Made by a program: the position numbers and the translations under genes. A model generated the notes under the pieces. It saw nothing but the letters and a program-made list of their open reading frames with translations. It was not told the DNA's origin and searched no databases. Below are positions 43,909 through 51,871 of a stretch of DNA of 64,000 bases, in pieces (position 1 is the stretch's first letter; each line of letters starts with the position of its first letter). This DNA is from an uncultured Bacteroidales bacterium (GTDB lineage Bacteria; Bacteroidota; Bacteroidia; Bacteroidales; UBA932). The stretch lies in contig ONOH01000004.1 in NCBI GenBank assembly GCA_900319405.1, positions 1-64,000 on the forward strand, given 5' to 3'.

Positions 43909-46536
43909 ATGGCAAAGAAAATAGCGGAAGACACACCCCTTATCAAACAATTTTTTGAGGTAAAGGCCCAACATCCGGAAGCCCTGCTGCTTTACCGGGT
44001 GGGAGACTTCTATGAGAGTTACTCGGACGATGCCGTAACGGCTTCCCGGGTGCTGGGGCTGGTGCTTACCAAGAAATCCAACGGGGACAAAGGGCCCATC
44101 GCGATGGCCGGCTTCCCGCATCACGCCATCGAAGGATATCTTACCAAACTCATCCGCGCCGGCTTCAAGGTAGCCGTGTGCGACCAGCTGGAAGACCCCA
44201 AGCTTACCAGGAAGCTGGTCAAGCGCGGGGTGACGGAGATTGTTACCCCCGGCATTTCCTTCGGAGAGGGGATGCTGGAGCAGAAAGAGAACAACTACCT
44301 CTGCGGCCTCACGGTCGAGAAAGACTGCTGTGGCGCCGCCTTTCTGGATGTTTCCACCGGACAGTTCCAGCTGACCCAGGGGTCGCTGGAGTTTATCGGC
44401 ACGCTGCTGGGCTCCCTCAAGCCCAAGGAGCTGGTGGTGCAGCGGGGCTATGAAAAGGGCCTCCGGGAGCGCTTCGGAGACTTTTATACCACCTCCATCG
44501 ACGAGTGGGCTTTCGTGTACGATGCCGCCGTGGAGCGCCTCAAGCGCCAGTTTCAGGTGGAAAGCCTCAAGGGCTTTGCCATCGACCCCTATCCGCTGGG
44601 GGTGTGCAGCGCCGGAGCCCTGCTGGTGTACCTGGAGCAGACGCAGCACGTGGGGCTTAAGAACATCTGCAGCATCGGCCGCATTGACGAGACCCGCTTC
44701 GTGTGGATGGACCGTTTCACCCTTCGCAACCTGGAGGTCTTCCAAAGCGCCGCCGGGGCCGATGGCGTCTCGCTGGTGCAGACGCTGGACAAGTGTTCCA
44801 GCCCGATGGGGGCGCGCCTGCTGCGCTCGTGGCTGGCGATGCCCATCATGGACCTCAAGGAGCTCAACGCCCGCTACGACTGCGTGCAGTACTTTGTGGA
44901 GAATCCGGAGATCCTGGAACAGACACAGATGGACCTGGGAAAGATGGGAGATGTGGAGCGCATCCTGGGGCGTATCGCCACTGGAAAGGCTTTCCCCCGC
45001 GAGGTGATGCAGCTTTCCCGAGCCTTGGCGCTTTCCGGCCCCATCAAAGAACGGCTCAAGGGCAGTGAAGCCCTGGAAAAACTTCTCAAAGGCCTTCGCA
45101 ACTGCGACAAGCTGCTGAAGGAGATTGTGCGCGTAATGGACCCGGAGCCGGCCGCCCAGCTGGGGAAGGGACCCGTTATCGCCCGGGGCGTGGACGGGGA
45201 GCTGGACCAGCTGCGGCAGATGAGCGCCGGCGGTAAGGAATACCTTCTGCAAATGCAGCAGCGCGAGGCTGAGCGCACCGGAATCGCCTCACTCAAAATC
45301 GCTTACAACAATGTCTTCGGCTATTATATCGAGGTTCGCAACACCTACAAGGACCAGGTTCCCCCGGAATGGATCCGGAAACAGACCCTGGTGAGCGCCG
45401 AAAGATACATCACCGAAGAGCTCAAACAGTACGAGGAAACCATCCTGACGGCCGAGGACCGCATCTACGCCATCGAAAGCCGCCTGTACGGGGAGCTCGT
45501 CGGGCGCATCCAGCAACAGATTCCCGACATCCAGTGCAACAGCCGCATCCTGGCCAAACTGGATGTGCTTGCCGGCTTTGCCCAGCAGGCCGCAGAACGC
45601 CATTATTGCCGGCCGTCTATGGATGAAGGACGGGTCCTGGACATCCGGGAAGGACGGCATCCGGTCATCGAAACCCTGATGCCGCCCGGGGAAGAATACG
45701 TTCCAAATGACGTGTATCTGGACGATGAAAAACAGCAGATCATCATCCTCACCGGTCCAAACATGGCCGGTAAGAGCGCCCTGCTGCGCCAGACGGCCCT
45801 CATTGTCCTGATGGCCCAGTGCGGCTCCTTTGTGCCGGCCGCCCGGGCGCAGATTGGCTGGTTCGACAAGCTCTTCACCCGCGTAGGCGCCACGGACAAC
45901 ATCTCCCGGGGAGAGTCCACCTTTATGGTGGAAATGCTGGAAACAGCAATGATTCTCAATAATTTAAGCCGTCGATCGCTGGTGCTGCTGGACGAGATTG
46001 GCCGGGGCACATCCACCTATGACGGAATGTCCATCGCCCGGGGCATCGTGGAGTACATCCACGAATCGGGCAAGGGGGCCAAGACGCTGTTTGCCACCCA
46101 TTATCACGAACTGAACGACCTGGAGGGCCTCTTCCCCCGTGTGAAAAATTTCCACGTAAGCGTGAAGGAAGTGGGCCGGGAGGTGATTTTCCTCCGCAAG
46201 ATCAAGGAAGGCGGAACGGCGCACAGCTTCGGTATCCACGTGGCCCGGATGGCCGGTATGCCGGGGGCCGTGCTGGAAAGTGCCGAGCGCACCCTCAAAG
46301 CCCTGGAAAACAGCGAAAAGCTGGAAGCCATCAGCGCCCTCACGCCCGTGAAGCCGCATACCGTCAAAGAGGGCCGGGTAGAGCGGGACGGGTCCATCCA
46401 GCTTTCCATGTTCCAACTGGAAGATCCCCTGCTGGAATCCCTCCGCGATCGCCTCAAATCTGTGGACCTCAACAATTTAACCCCCCTCCAGGCCTTCGAC
46501 CTCCTGCGCGCAATGAAAGACGAGCTGGGGCTGTAA
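43909..46536 (+). CDS. mutS: DNA mismatch repair protein MutS
   Basis: 875 aa, full length. The mismatch-binding domain shows LLLYRVGDFYESYSDDA with the Phe-x-Glu (here F-Y-E) mismatch reader; then come the connector, lever and clamp domains (YYIEVRNTYKDQVP, ISAERYITEELKQYEE-like). The ATPase has GPNMAGKSALLRQ (about 615-627) and the Walker B region LVLLDEIGRGTSTYDG. It recognises mismatches and, with MutL, starts repair. No defect is seen. Confidence 0.97.
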   Translation: MAKKIAEDTPLIKQFFEVKAQHPEALLLYRVGDFYESYSDDAVTASRVLGLVLTKKSNGDKGPIAMAGFPHHAIEGYLTKLIRAGFKVAVCDQLEDPKLTRKLVKRGVTEIVTPGISFGEGMLEQKENNYLCGLTVEKDCCGAAFLDVSTGQFQLTQGSLEFIGTLLGSLKPKELVVQRGYEKGLRERFGDFYTTSIDEWAFVYDAAVERLKRQFQVESLKGFAIDPYPLGVCSAGALLVYLEQTQHVGLKNICSIGRIDETRFVWMDRFTLRNLEVFQSAAGADGVSLVQTLDKCSSPMGARLLRSWLAMPIMDLKELNARYDCVQYFVENPEILEQTQMDLGKMGDVERILGRIATGKAFPREVMQLSRALALSGPIKERLKGSEALEKLLKGLRNCDKLLKEIVRVMDPEPAAQLGKGPVIARGVDGELDQLRQMSAGGKEYLLQMQQREAERTGIASLKIAYNNVFGYYIEVRNTYKDQVPPEWIRKQTLVSAERYITEELKQYEETILTAEDRIYAIESRLYGELVGRIQQQIPDIQCNSRILAKLDVLAGFAQQAAERHYCRPSMDEGRVLDIREGRHPVIETLMPPGEEYVPNDVYLDDEKQQIIILTGPNMAGKSALLRQTALIVLMAQCGSFVPAARAQIGWFDKLFTRVGATDNISRGESTFMVEMLETAMILNNLSRRSLVLLDEIGRGTSTYDGMSIARGIVEYIHESGKGAKTLFATHYHELNDLEGLFPRVKNFHVSVKEVGREVIFLRKIKEGGTAHSFGIHVARMAGMPGAVLESAERTLKALENSEKLEAISALTPVKPHTVKEGRVERDGSIQLSMFQLEDPLLESLRDRLKSVDLNNLTPLQAFDLLRAMKDELGL

Positions 46537-46583
46537 GCCGGCGCACCGGGAGCGGAGGAAAGGGGGCTTCAAGGATTTTTTAC

Positions 46584-46591
46584 TATCTTTG
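46584..46591 (+). promoter_or_regulatory. -7 box close to a start codon
   Basis: TATCTTTG lies 6 nt before the ATG at 46598, again predicting a leaderless or nearly leaderless message. No TTG is found at the -33 distance. Confidence 0.5.
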
Positions 46592-46597
46592 TGGTTT

Positions 46598-47920
46598 ATG
46601 AAGCGTGTGCTTGTCATAGCCTATTACTGGCCGCCGTCCGGAGGGTCGGGGGTGCAGCGCTGGGTGAAGTTTGTCAAGTACCTGCCTGACGAGGGCTGGG
46701 AGCCGGTGGTCTGGGCTCCGGAAGGGGCCGATTACCCTTCGCTGGACCCCTCCTTCGAGGCCGAAGTGCCATCCTCCGTGGAGGTGCTTCGCGGACCCAT
46801 TTGGGAGCCGTACGCCGCCTACCGCAAGCTCACCGGGGCCAAGAGCACGGAGGTGACGGAGATTTCCTCCGGACCCAAAAGCTTCAAGCAGCGGCTTTCG
46901 CTGTGGATTCGGGCCAATTGCTTTGTTCCGGACCCGCGCGTGGGCTGGGTGCGACCGTCCGTAAAACGCCTCCGGAAATATCTGAAAGAGCATCCGGTAG
47001 ACGCCATCGTCACCACCGGACCGCCGCATTCGGTACACCGGATCGGCCTTCGGCTGCATCGGGAACTGGGCATTCCCTGGGTGCCGGATTTCCGCGACCC
47101 GTGGAGCCGGATGTACTATTTGAAATACCTGCCGATGACTCCGCTCGCCCGGCGACGGCTGTGCGCGATGGAGCAGGAGGTGCTGGATTCCTGCAGCACC
47201 GTCCTGGCCTGCACGCCGCTGGTGCAGGAGGAGTTCCAGGCACAGACCCGGACCCCTGTCGCCAACATTACCAACGGCTATGACGAGGAAGACTTCATCG
47301 GCCCCGCGCCCGTAGCGGACGGGCATTTCAACCTGGTGCACACCGGGCTTTTCGCGGCCGACGGAAACCCGCTCGCGCTGTGGAAGGTGCTGGGAGAACT
47401 GGCCGCCGCAGAGCCGGGGCTGCGGGAGGCGCTCCGCATCCGCCTGGTGGGAAAGGTGGACCGGGAGGTGCTGGAAGCCCTGTCGGCCGCCGGACTGGAA
47501 GCTAACGTGGTGGCCCTCGGGCCGATGAACCACGCCGATGCCGTACGCGAGCAGCGGGGCGCCACCGTGCTCCTGCTGCCCCTTCGCAACGACCCGCAGT
47601 ACCGTCCCATCCTGCCCGGGAAGCTCTTTGAATACCTGGCGGCCCGCCGGCCCGTGCTGGGGATTGGCCAGACGGACGGCGCCATGGCGCGCGTCCTGGC
47701 CGAAACGGCGGCCGGCAGCACCCTGGACTGGAACGATGCCGATGGTCTCCGCACCTTCCTGGCCGATGCCTGGAAGCAGCACCTTGCCGGAGGCGTTCCC
47801 GCCACGGCCGGGGATATCGGCCCTTATTCGCGTCGTGCCACGACCCATGCCCTGGCCGCTTTGTTGGAAAGTGTCGCCATCGTCCCCAAAAATGGGACGA
47901 TAGAAGCAAAAAACCCTTAA
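46598..47920 (+). CDS. Glycosyltransferase, GT4-like
   Basis: 440 aa from MKRVLVIAYYWPPSGGSGVQRW. The N-terminal Rossmann-like domain has the Gly-rich loop; the C-terminal domain carries NLVHTGLFAADGNP, RIRLVGKVDREV and LPGKLFEYLAARRPVLGIG, the nucleotide-sugar-binding E of GT-B enzymes. It probably transfers sugars to a surface polysaccharide or lipid. The last 15 codons (IVPKNGTIEA region) are formed by a copy of a palindromic repeat, so the natural C-terminus may have been replaced. The YfhO-type gene follows 52 bp later. Confidence 0.85.
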   Translation: MKRVLVIAYYWPPSGGSGVQRWVKFVKYLPDEGWEPVVWAPEGADYPSLDPSFEAEVPSSVEVLRGPIWEPYAAYRKLTGAKSTEVTEISSGPKSFKQRLSLWIRANCFVPDPRVGWVRPSVKRLRKYLKEHPVDAIVTTGPPHSVHRIGLRLHRELGIPWVPDFRDPWSRMYYLKYLPMTPLARRRLCAMEQEVLDSCSTVLACTPLVQEEFQAQTRTPVANITNGYDEEDFIGPAPVADGHFNLVHTGLFAADGNPLALWKVLGELAAAEPGLREALRIRLVGKVDREVLEALSAAGLEANVVALGPMNHADAVREQRGATVLLLPLRNDPQYRPILPGKLFEYLAARRPVLGIGQTDGAMARVLAETAAGSTLDWNDADGLRTFLADAWKQHLAGGVPATAGDIGPYSRRATTHALAALLESVAIVPKNGTIEAKNP

Positions 47921-47958
47921 AATGCTGTTAACGTCCCAGTTTTTGGGACGATAGCAGC
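47882..47958. repeat. Second pair of GTCC...GGAC palindromes with GATAG tail
   Basis: GTCCCCAAAAATGGGACG with ATAGAAGC starts at 47882 inside the 3' end of the glycosyltransferase frame; GTCCCAGTTTTTGGGACG with ATAGCAGC starts at 47933 in the intergenic gap. The distance is 51 bp, the same arrangement as the pair at 8573/8623. Confidence 0.7.
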
Positions 47959-47972
47959 ACCAAGATGACAGC

Positions 47973-50597
47973 ATGAAAAGTATCGTGAAAAATATCGCCG
48001 TCGGCCTGGGCGTGATAGCCCTGTTCCTGGCGCTGAGTTACGGTTTTGTGCCGCAAGTTCTGGACGGTAAAATCGTGAACCAGAGCGACATCTCCGGCTT
48101 TGTGGGAATGTCGCACGAGATGTCCGAGTGGAACAAGACCCACCCGGACAATCCCACCTACTGGACCGATTCGATGTTCGGCGGAATGCCCACCACGGCC
48201 ATCTCCACCCAGAACAAGGGAGATTACACGCAGTGGATTTACGATTTGCTGCTGCTGGGAAAGCGGCCCGCCACCTACCTGTTCATTGCCCTGCTGGGGG
48301 CATTTCTGCTGTTCCTGGCCCTGGGGGTGAACTGGGTCGTGGCCCTGGGCGGGGCGGTGGCCATCGCCTTCTGCAGCTACAATTTCCAGATTATCCAGGT
48401 GGGGCACAATACCAAGATGCAGGCCATTGCTTTCATGCCCTGGGTGCTGGCGGCGCTGGTGTATACGTACCGGGCAGCCAGCGGGCAGGCAAAGGGCTTT
48501 TGCTCCGCGTCGCTTCGCGACCCTGTACGGGCAAATACTCCGCAAAAGCCCTTTGCCTGGTCGGAAATGCTGCTGGGTGCCGCTCTGTTTGGGATTGCGC
48601 TGAGTATGCAGATCAAGGCCAATCACCAGCAGATTACCTATTATCTGGCTATTGTGGTGCTGCTGTATGCGCTGGTGGAGCTCATTCATACCATTCGGAC
48701 CAAGGCGTGGAAGCCCTTTCTCACGGCTTCGCTTCTGCTGCTGGTGCTGGGCGGGGCCGGCATCGCCACCAATGTGAACAAGTTGCTGCCGCTGGCCAGA
48801 TATACGCCGCAGACGATGCGCGGCGGGTCGGAACTGACCAAGGAAGGCTCCAACGCCAAAGGCCTGGACCTGGACTATGCCACCTCCTGGAGCTACGGCT
48901 GGGAGGAGCTCCCCAACCTGATGATTCCCAACTTCAACGGCGGGGCGTCGGCCGGGGCGGTGAATCCGGAGAAATCGGCCACCATCAAACTGCTGCGCCA
49001 GGCGGGACAGAAGAAACTCAAGGAGACCGCCAAGGCCCTGCCGCTTTACTGGGGTCCGCAGCCTTTCACCGCCGGGCCGATGTATATGGGTGCCATCACG
49101 ATCTTCCTCTTCGTACTGGGACTGGGGTTGTACCGCGGCCGCGAAAAGTGGTGGCTGCTGGCGGCGACCGTCCTGGCTGTACTGATGGCGGTAGGCAGTC
49201 ATTTTATGGCCTTTACCGAGCTCTGTTTCAAGTATTTGCCGCTTTACAACAAGTTCAGGACGGTGTCTATGGCGCTGGTGGTGCTGCAAGTGACGCTGCC
49301 GGTTCTGGGCTTTGTCACCCTGGACCGCATCGTGAAGGGTGAATACGAGCTCAAGACCTTCCGGAAGAAGGGCATCATCGCGTTTGCCGTCACCGGCGGT
49401 TTCTGCCTGCTGTGCTATCTGGCGCCGGGGCTCTTCGGCTCCTTCGAGAGCGAGGCCGACGCCGGGATGCAGGATGTGTTGGTCGAGGCGCTGGTGGAGG
49501 ACCGCATCGCCCTGTTCCGCTCCGATGCCCTGCGCTCCCTGCTGCTCATTTTTGCAGCGGTGGGCCTCATCGTGTGGGCCCTTTCGCCCAAGGGACAGAC
49601 CGGACACGCGAAGGTCTTCGCCGGACTGGGCCGCAGAGGGATGGCCGCCGCCGGCATCTGTCTGCTGCTCACAATCGACCTTTTCGCCGCGGGAAAGCGC
49701 TACCTCAACAGCGACCATTTCACTACCCCCAAGGACTTCAGCAAACCCTTTGCCGAGCGTCCCGTGGACCAGATGATCAAGGCCGATGAGGACCCGCAGT
49801 ACCGGGTGTTGGACCTCACGGTGAACGTGTTCAACTCCTCCATTCCTTCCTACCACCACAAGAGCGTGGGCGGCTATTCGCCCGCCAAGCTGCAGCGCTA
49901 CCAGGACCTCATCGAGCATTACCTGACGGGCGAAATCAACGGCCTGTACAAGCGGCTGAACGAGGCGGACGGCCTGGAAGAAGTGGGACAGTGGATGGCC
50001 GATGGAACGCCGGTTCTGAACGCCCTCAACACCCGCTACGTGGTGCTGGGTGCCGATTATCCGCCCCTCGTGAACGAAGCCGCCTTCGGTCCCGCCTGGT
50101 TTGTGGACAGCGTGGTGGAGGCCGCTACCCCGGACGAGGAAATCGCCCTGCTGGGCAGCGTGGACCTGCGCCGCCAGGCTGTCTTGGAGCGATCCTTCGC
50201 TCCCGCTGTCATTCTGAACGACAACGAAGAATCTGACTTTATCGAAATGACCTCCTACGCCCCCAACGAACTGCATTACAAGTACTCCGCCTCCTCGGAG
50301 CGCCTGGCGGTCTTCTCCGAAATCTACTACCCCAACGGCTGGACACTCACCCTTCGGTCCTCGGGCGAGTCCGGGACATCGGCATCGGCCCCAAAACAGA
50401 TCCCCCTCCTTCGGGCCGACTGGACCCTTCGCGCCGCCCTCCTGCCGGCCGGCGAGCACGAGCTGGTGATGACTTTCCTGCCCGAAAGCTACCGCACCGG
50501 AGCGATCGTCTCCCGCATCACCTCCATCGGCCTGCTGCTGCTTCTGCTCCTGGCCGTCGGCCTCGCCTTCCTTCCCGCCACGCGACGCGACCCATAA
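47973..50597 (+). CDS. YfhO-family multispanning membrane protein
   Basis: 874 aa with about a dozen hydrophobic spans and a long C-terminal soluble region. The start (ALSYGFVPQVLDGKIVNQSDISGF, then DSMFGGMPTTA) is the usual YfhO beginning; in other bacteria YfhO-type proteins glycosylate teichoic acids or lipids. Codons 173-195 (KGFCSASLRDPVRANTPQKP) derive from a 70-bp palindromic repeat, and the segment SFAPAVILNDNEESD near residue 745 derives from another genomic repeat. Both keep the frame open. Probably works with the preceding glycosyltransferase. Confidence 0.8.
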   Translation: MKSIVKNIAVGLGVIALFLALSYGFVPQVLDGKIVNQSDISGFVGMSHEMSEWNKTHPDNPTYWTDSMFGGMPTTAISTQNKGDYTQWIYDLLLLGKRPATYLFIALLGAFLLFLALGVNWVVALGGAVAIAFCSYNFQIIQVGHNTKMQAIAFMPWVLAALVYTYRAASGQAKGFCSASLRDPVRANTPQKPFAWSEMLLGAALFGIALSMQIKANHQQITYYLAIVVLLYALVELIHTIRTKAWKPFLTASLLLLVLGGAGIATNVNKLLPLARYTPQTMRGGSELTKEGSNAKGLDLDYATSWSYGWEELPNLMIPNFNGGASAGAVNPEKSATIKLLRQAGQKKLKETAKALPLYWGPQPFTAGPMYMGAITIFLFVLGLGLYRGREKWWLLAATVLAVLMAVGSHFMAFTELCFKYLPLYNKFRTVSMALVVLQVTLPVLGFVTLDRIVKGEYELKTFRKKGIIAFAVTGGFCLLCYLAPGLFGSFESEADAGMQDVLVEALVEDRIALFRSDALRSLLLIFAAVGLIVWALSPKGQTGHAKVFAGLGRRGMAAAGICLLLTIDLFAAGKRYLNSDHFTTPKDFSKPFAERPVDQMIKADEDPQYRVLDLTVNVFNSSIPSYHHKSVGGYSPAKLQRYQDLIEHYLTGEINGLYKRLNEADGLEEVGQWMADGTPVLNALNTRYVVLGADYPPLVNEAAFGPAWFVDSVVEAATPDEEIALLGSVDLRRQAVLERSFAPAVILNDNEESDFIEMTSYAPNELHYKYSASSERLAVFSEIYYPNGWTLTLRSSGESGTSASAPKQIPLLRADWTLRAALLPAGEHELVMTFLPESYRTGAIVSRITSIGLLLLLLLAVGLAFLPATRRDP
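48488..48557. repeat. Palindromic repeat inserted inside a reading frame
   Basis: Perfect 16-bp inverted arms, GGCAAAGGGCTTTTGC (48488-48503) and GCAAAAGCCCTTTGCC (48542-48557), enclose 38 nt that hold a smaller hairpin (GTCGC-TTC-GCGAC). The whole element is translated as part of the YfhO-type protein, in a loop between membrane spans. Confidence 0.75.
50191..50234. repeat. GATCCTTCG...GAAGAATCT repeat inside a reading frame
   Basis: GATCCTTCGCTCCCG, then TGTCATTCTGAACG and CGAAGAATCT. The same modules recur at 54590-54666, 58336-58399 and partly at 57970-57997. Here they encode part of the YfhO-type protein near its C-terminus. Confidence 0.6.
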
Positions 50598-50683
50598 CAC
50601 GTTGTCTATCAACGTGTTATAGAAAATCCTCTGCGCTTTTTGCGCAGAGGATTTTCTATAATCGACTGGTTCTCAGTCGATTA
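50594..50683. repeat. Three-hairpin element, copy 4
   Basis: Left hairpin 50594-50620 (TAACACGTTG/CAACGTGTTA) includes the YfhO stop codon; the central hairpin 50620-50658 is a perfect palindrome around CTTTTTG; right hairpin 50659-50683 (TAATCGACTG/CAGTCGATTA). It lies between convergent genes and ends 4 bp before the mrp stop codon. Confidence 0.8.
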
Positions 50684-50687
50684 CGGA

Positions 50688-51749
50688 TTAGACGGTAGCA
50701 ACAAGCCGGGCGGCGAGCTCCCGGAAGGCTTGGCTGTCGGGACGGTCCAGGAGGGCGACGGGGGTGCCGTCATCGGCCCCTTCGCGGATGTCCTGTACGA
50801 GGGGGATCTGCCCCAGGAAAGGGATATCCAAGTCTGCCGCCATCTTGGAGCCGCCGTCCTTTCCAAAGAGGTAGTATTTCTCCTCGGGATGGGCCGCCGG
50901 AGTGAACCAGGACATATTTTCCACCAGGCCAAGGATGGGTTTTTGGACCTGCGGGTTGCGGAACATATTGGCTCCTCTCAGGACATCGGCCAGGGCCACC
51001 TGCTGCGGGGTGGTGACGATGACGGCCCCGCTCATCGGCACGTCGCCGATGAGGGAGATGTGGATGTCGCCGGTGCCGGGAGGCATATCGATGAGGAGGA
51101 AGTCCAGCGGACCCCAGACGGTTTGCAGGATGATTTGCTTGAGGGCGGTGGAGGCCATCGGCCCGCGCCAGATGAGGGCCTGCCCGGCCTGGGAGACGTG
51201 TCCCACGGAGAGCCATTTCACGCCGTACTTCTCCACGGGGACGAAGAGATTGGTGTTCTCGTCTTCGCCTTCCATCTCGATGGTGACGCCTTCGGTGCCG
51301 GTCATCGTGGGAATGGAGGGGCCGTACACATCGGCATCGGCCACGCCCACCCGGTAGCCCAGACGGGCCAGGGCTACGGCCAGGTTCACCGTGACGGTGC
51401 TTTTGCCTACGCCGCCCTTGCCGGAAGCTATGCCGATGATGTGGCTTACCTCACGCAGCTGCTCCAGGTTGAACTCGATGCCCTTGGGAGCCGGTTTGGC
51501 GGGCTCCTTGACGATGGTATCCACCTCGATGACGGTGCCGCCGGGCAGATGCCGGTACAGGCAGGCCTGGACAGCGCCCACCAGATAGTTCTTCAAAGGG
51601 TCCGGCCGCTTGGGAAAAGCCAGGGTGATGTGCACCTTGCCTTCTTCGATGTCAATCTTTTCCACCAGGCCCAGCGCTACAACACTCTGGTCCTCTTTGC
51701 CGGGATGCTGCACCTGCTGCAGCCATTGCCGTATTTCGTTCTGATTCAT
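50688..51749 (-). CDS. Mrp/ApbC-type iron-sulfur cluster carrier ATPase
   Basis: 353 aa from MNQNEIRQWLQQVQHPG; the longer upstream reading goes through a repeat element. An N-terminal MIP18-like (DUF59) domain (VVALGLVEKIDIEEGKVHITLAFP) is followed by the P-loop GKGGVGKSTVTVNLAVAL with the deviant Walker A Lys, and IDMPPGTGD. The two-Cys metal-binding motif common in this family is not evident, which is common for short Mrp forms. It loads Fe-S clusters onto target proteins. Confidence 0.88.
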   Translation of the reverse strand: MNQNEIRQWLQQVQHPGKEDQSVVALGLVEKIDIEEGKVHITLAFPKRPDPLKNYLVGAVQACLYRHLPGGTVIEVDTIVKEPAKPAPKGIEFNLEQLREVSHIIGIASGKGGVGKSTVTVNLAVALARLGYRVGVADADVYGPSIPTMTGTEGVTIEMEGEDENTNLFVPVEKYGVKWLSVGHVSQAGQALIWRGPMASTALKQIILQTVWGPLDFLLIDMPPGTGDIHISLIGDVPMSGAVIVTTPQQVALADVLRGANMFRNPQVQKPILGLVENMSWFTPAAHPEEKYYLFGKDGGSKMAADLDIPFLGQIPLVQDIREGADDGTPVALLDRPDSQAFRELAARLVATV

Positions 51750-51774
51750 TTTTGTTGCGTATGGTGTTTGGTCG

Positions 51775-51865
51775 GCAAACGACTGATTATCAATCGTTTG
51801 CTGAAAATCCTCTGCGCAAAAAGCGCAGAGGATTTTATATAACACCCTAACTGTCAGGGTGTTAT
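51775..51865. repeat. Three-hairpin element, copy 5 (reverse orientation)
   Basis: Hairpin 51775-51801 (GCAAACGACTG/CAATCGTTTGC), perfect central palindrome 51802-51837 with A5 loop on the plus strand, hairpin 51839-51865 (TAACACCCT/AGGGTGTTA). It lies between the S46 peptidase stop and the mrp start, both leftward. Confidence 0.8.
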
Positions 51866-51871
51866 GCGATG

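Noticed and set aside
42538-45252. 900-codon open frame antisense to mutS and the NSS transporter
   Set aside because: Both sense genes are certain from catalytic motifs; the antisense frame is low-complexity and has no domain.
47928-50612. 890-codon open frame antisense to the YfhO-type gene
   Set aside because: Glutamine- and histidine-rich shadow of a membrane protein gene; no start context or motif.
15005-51865. Three-hairpin elements as integron attC sites
   Set aside because: There is no integron integrase in the window, no cassette array, and the elements lie behind single ordinary genes with large spacing.
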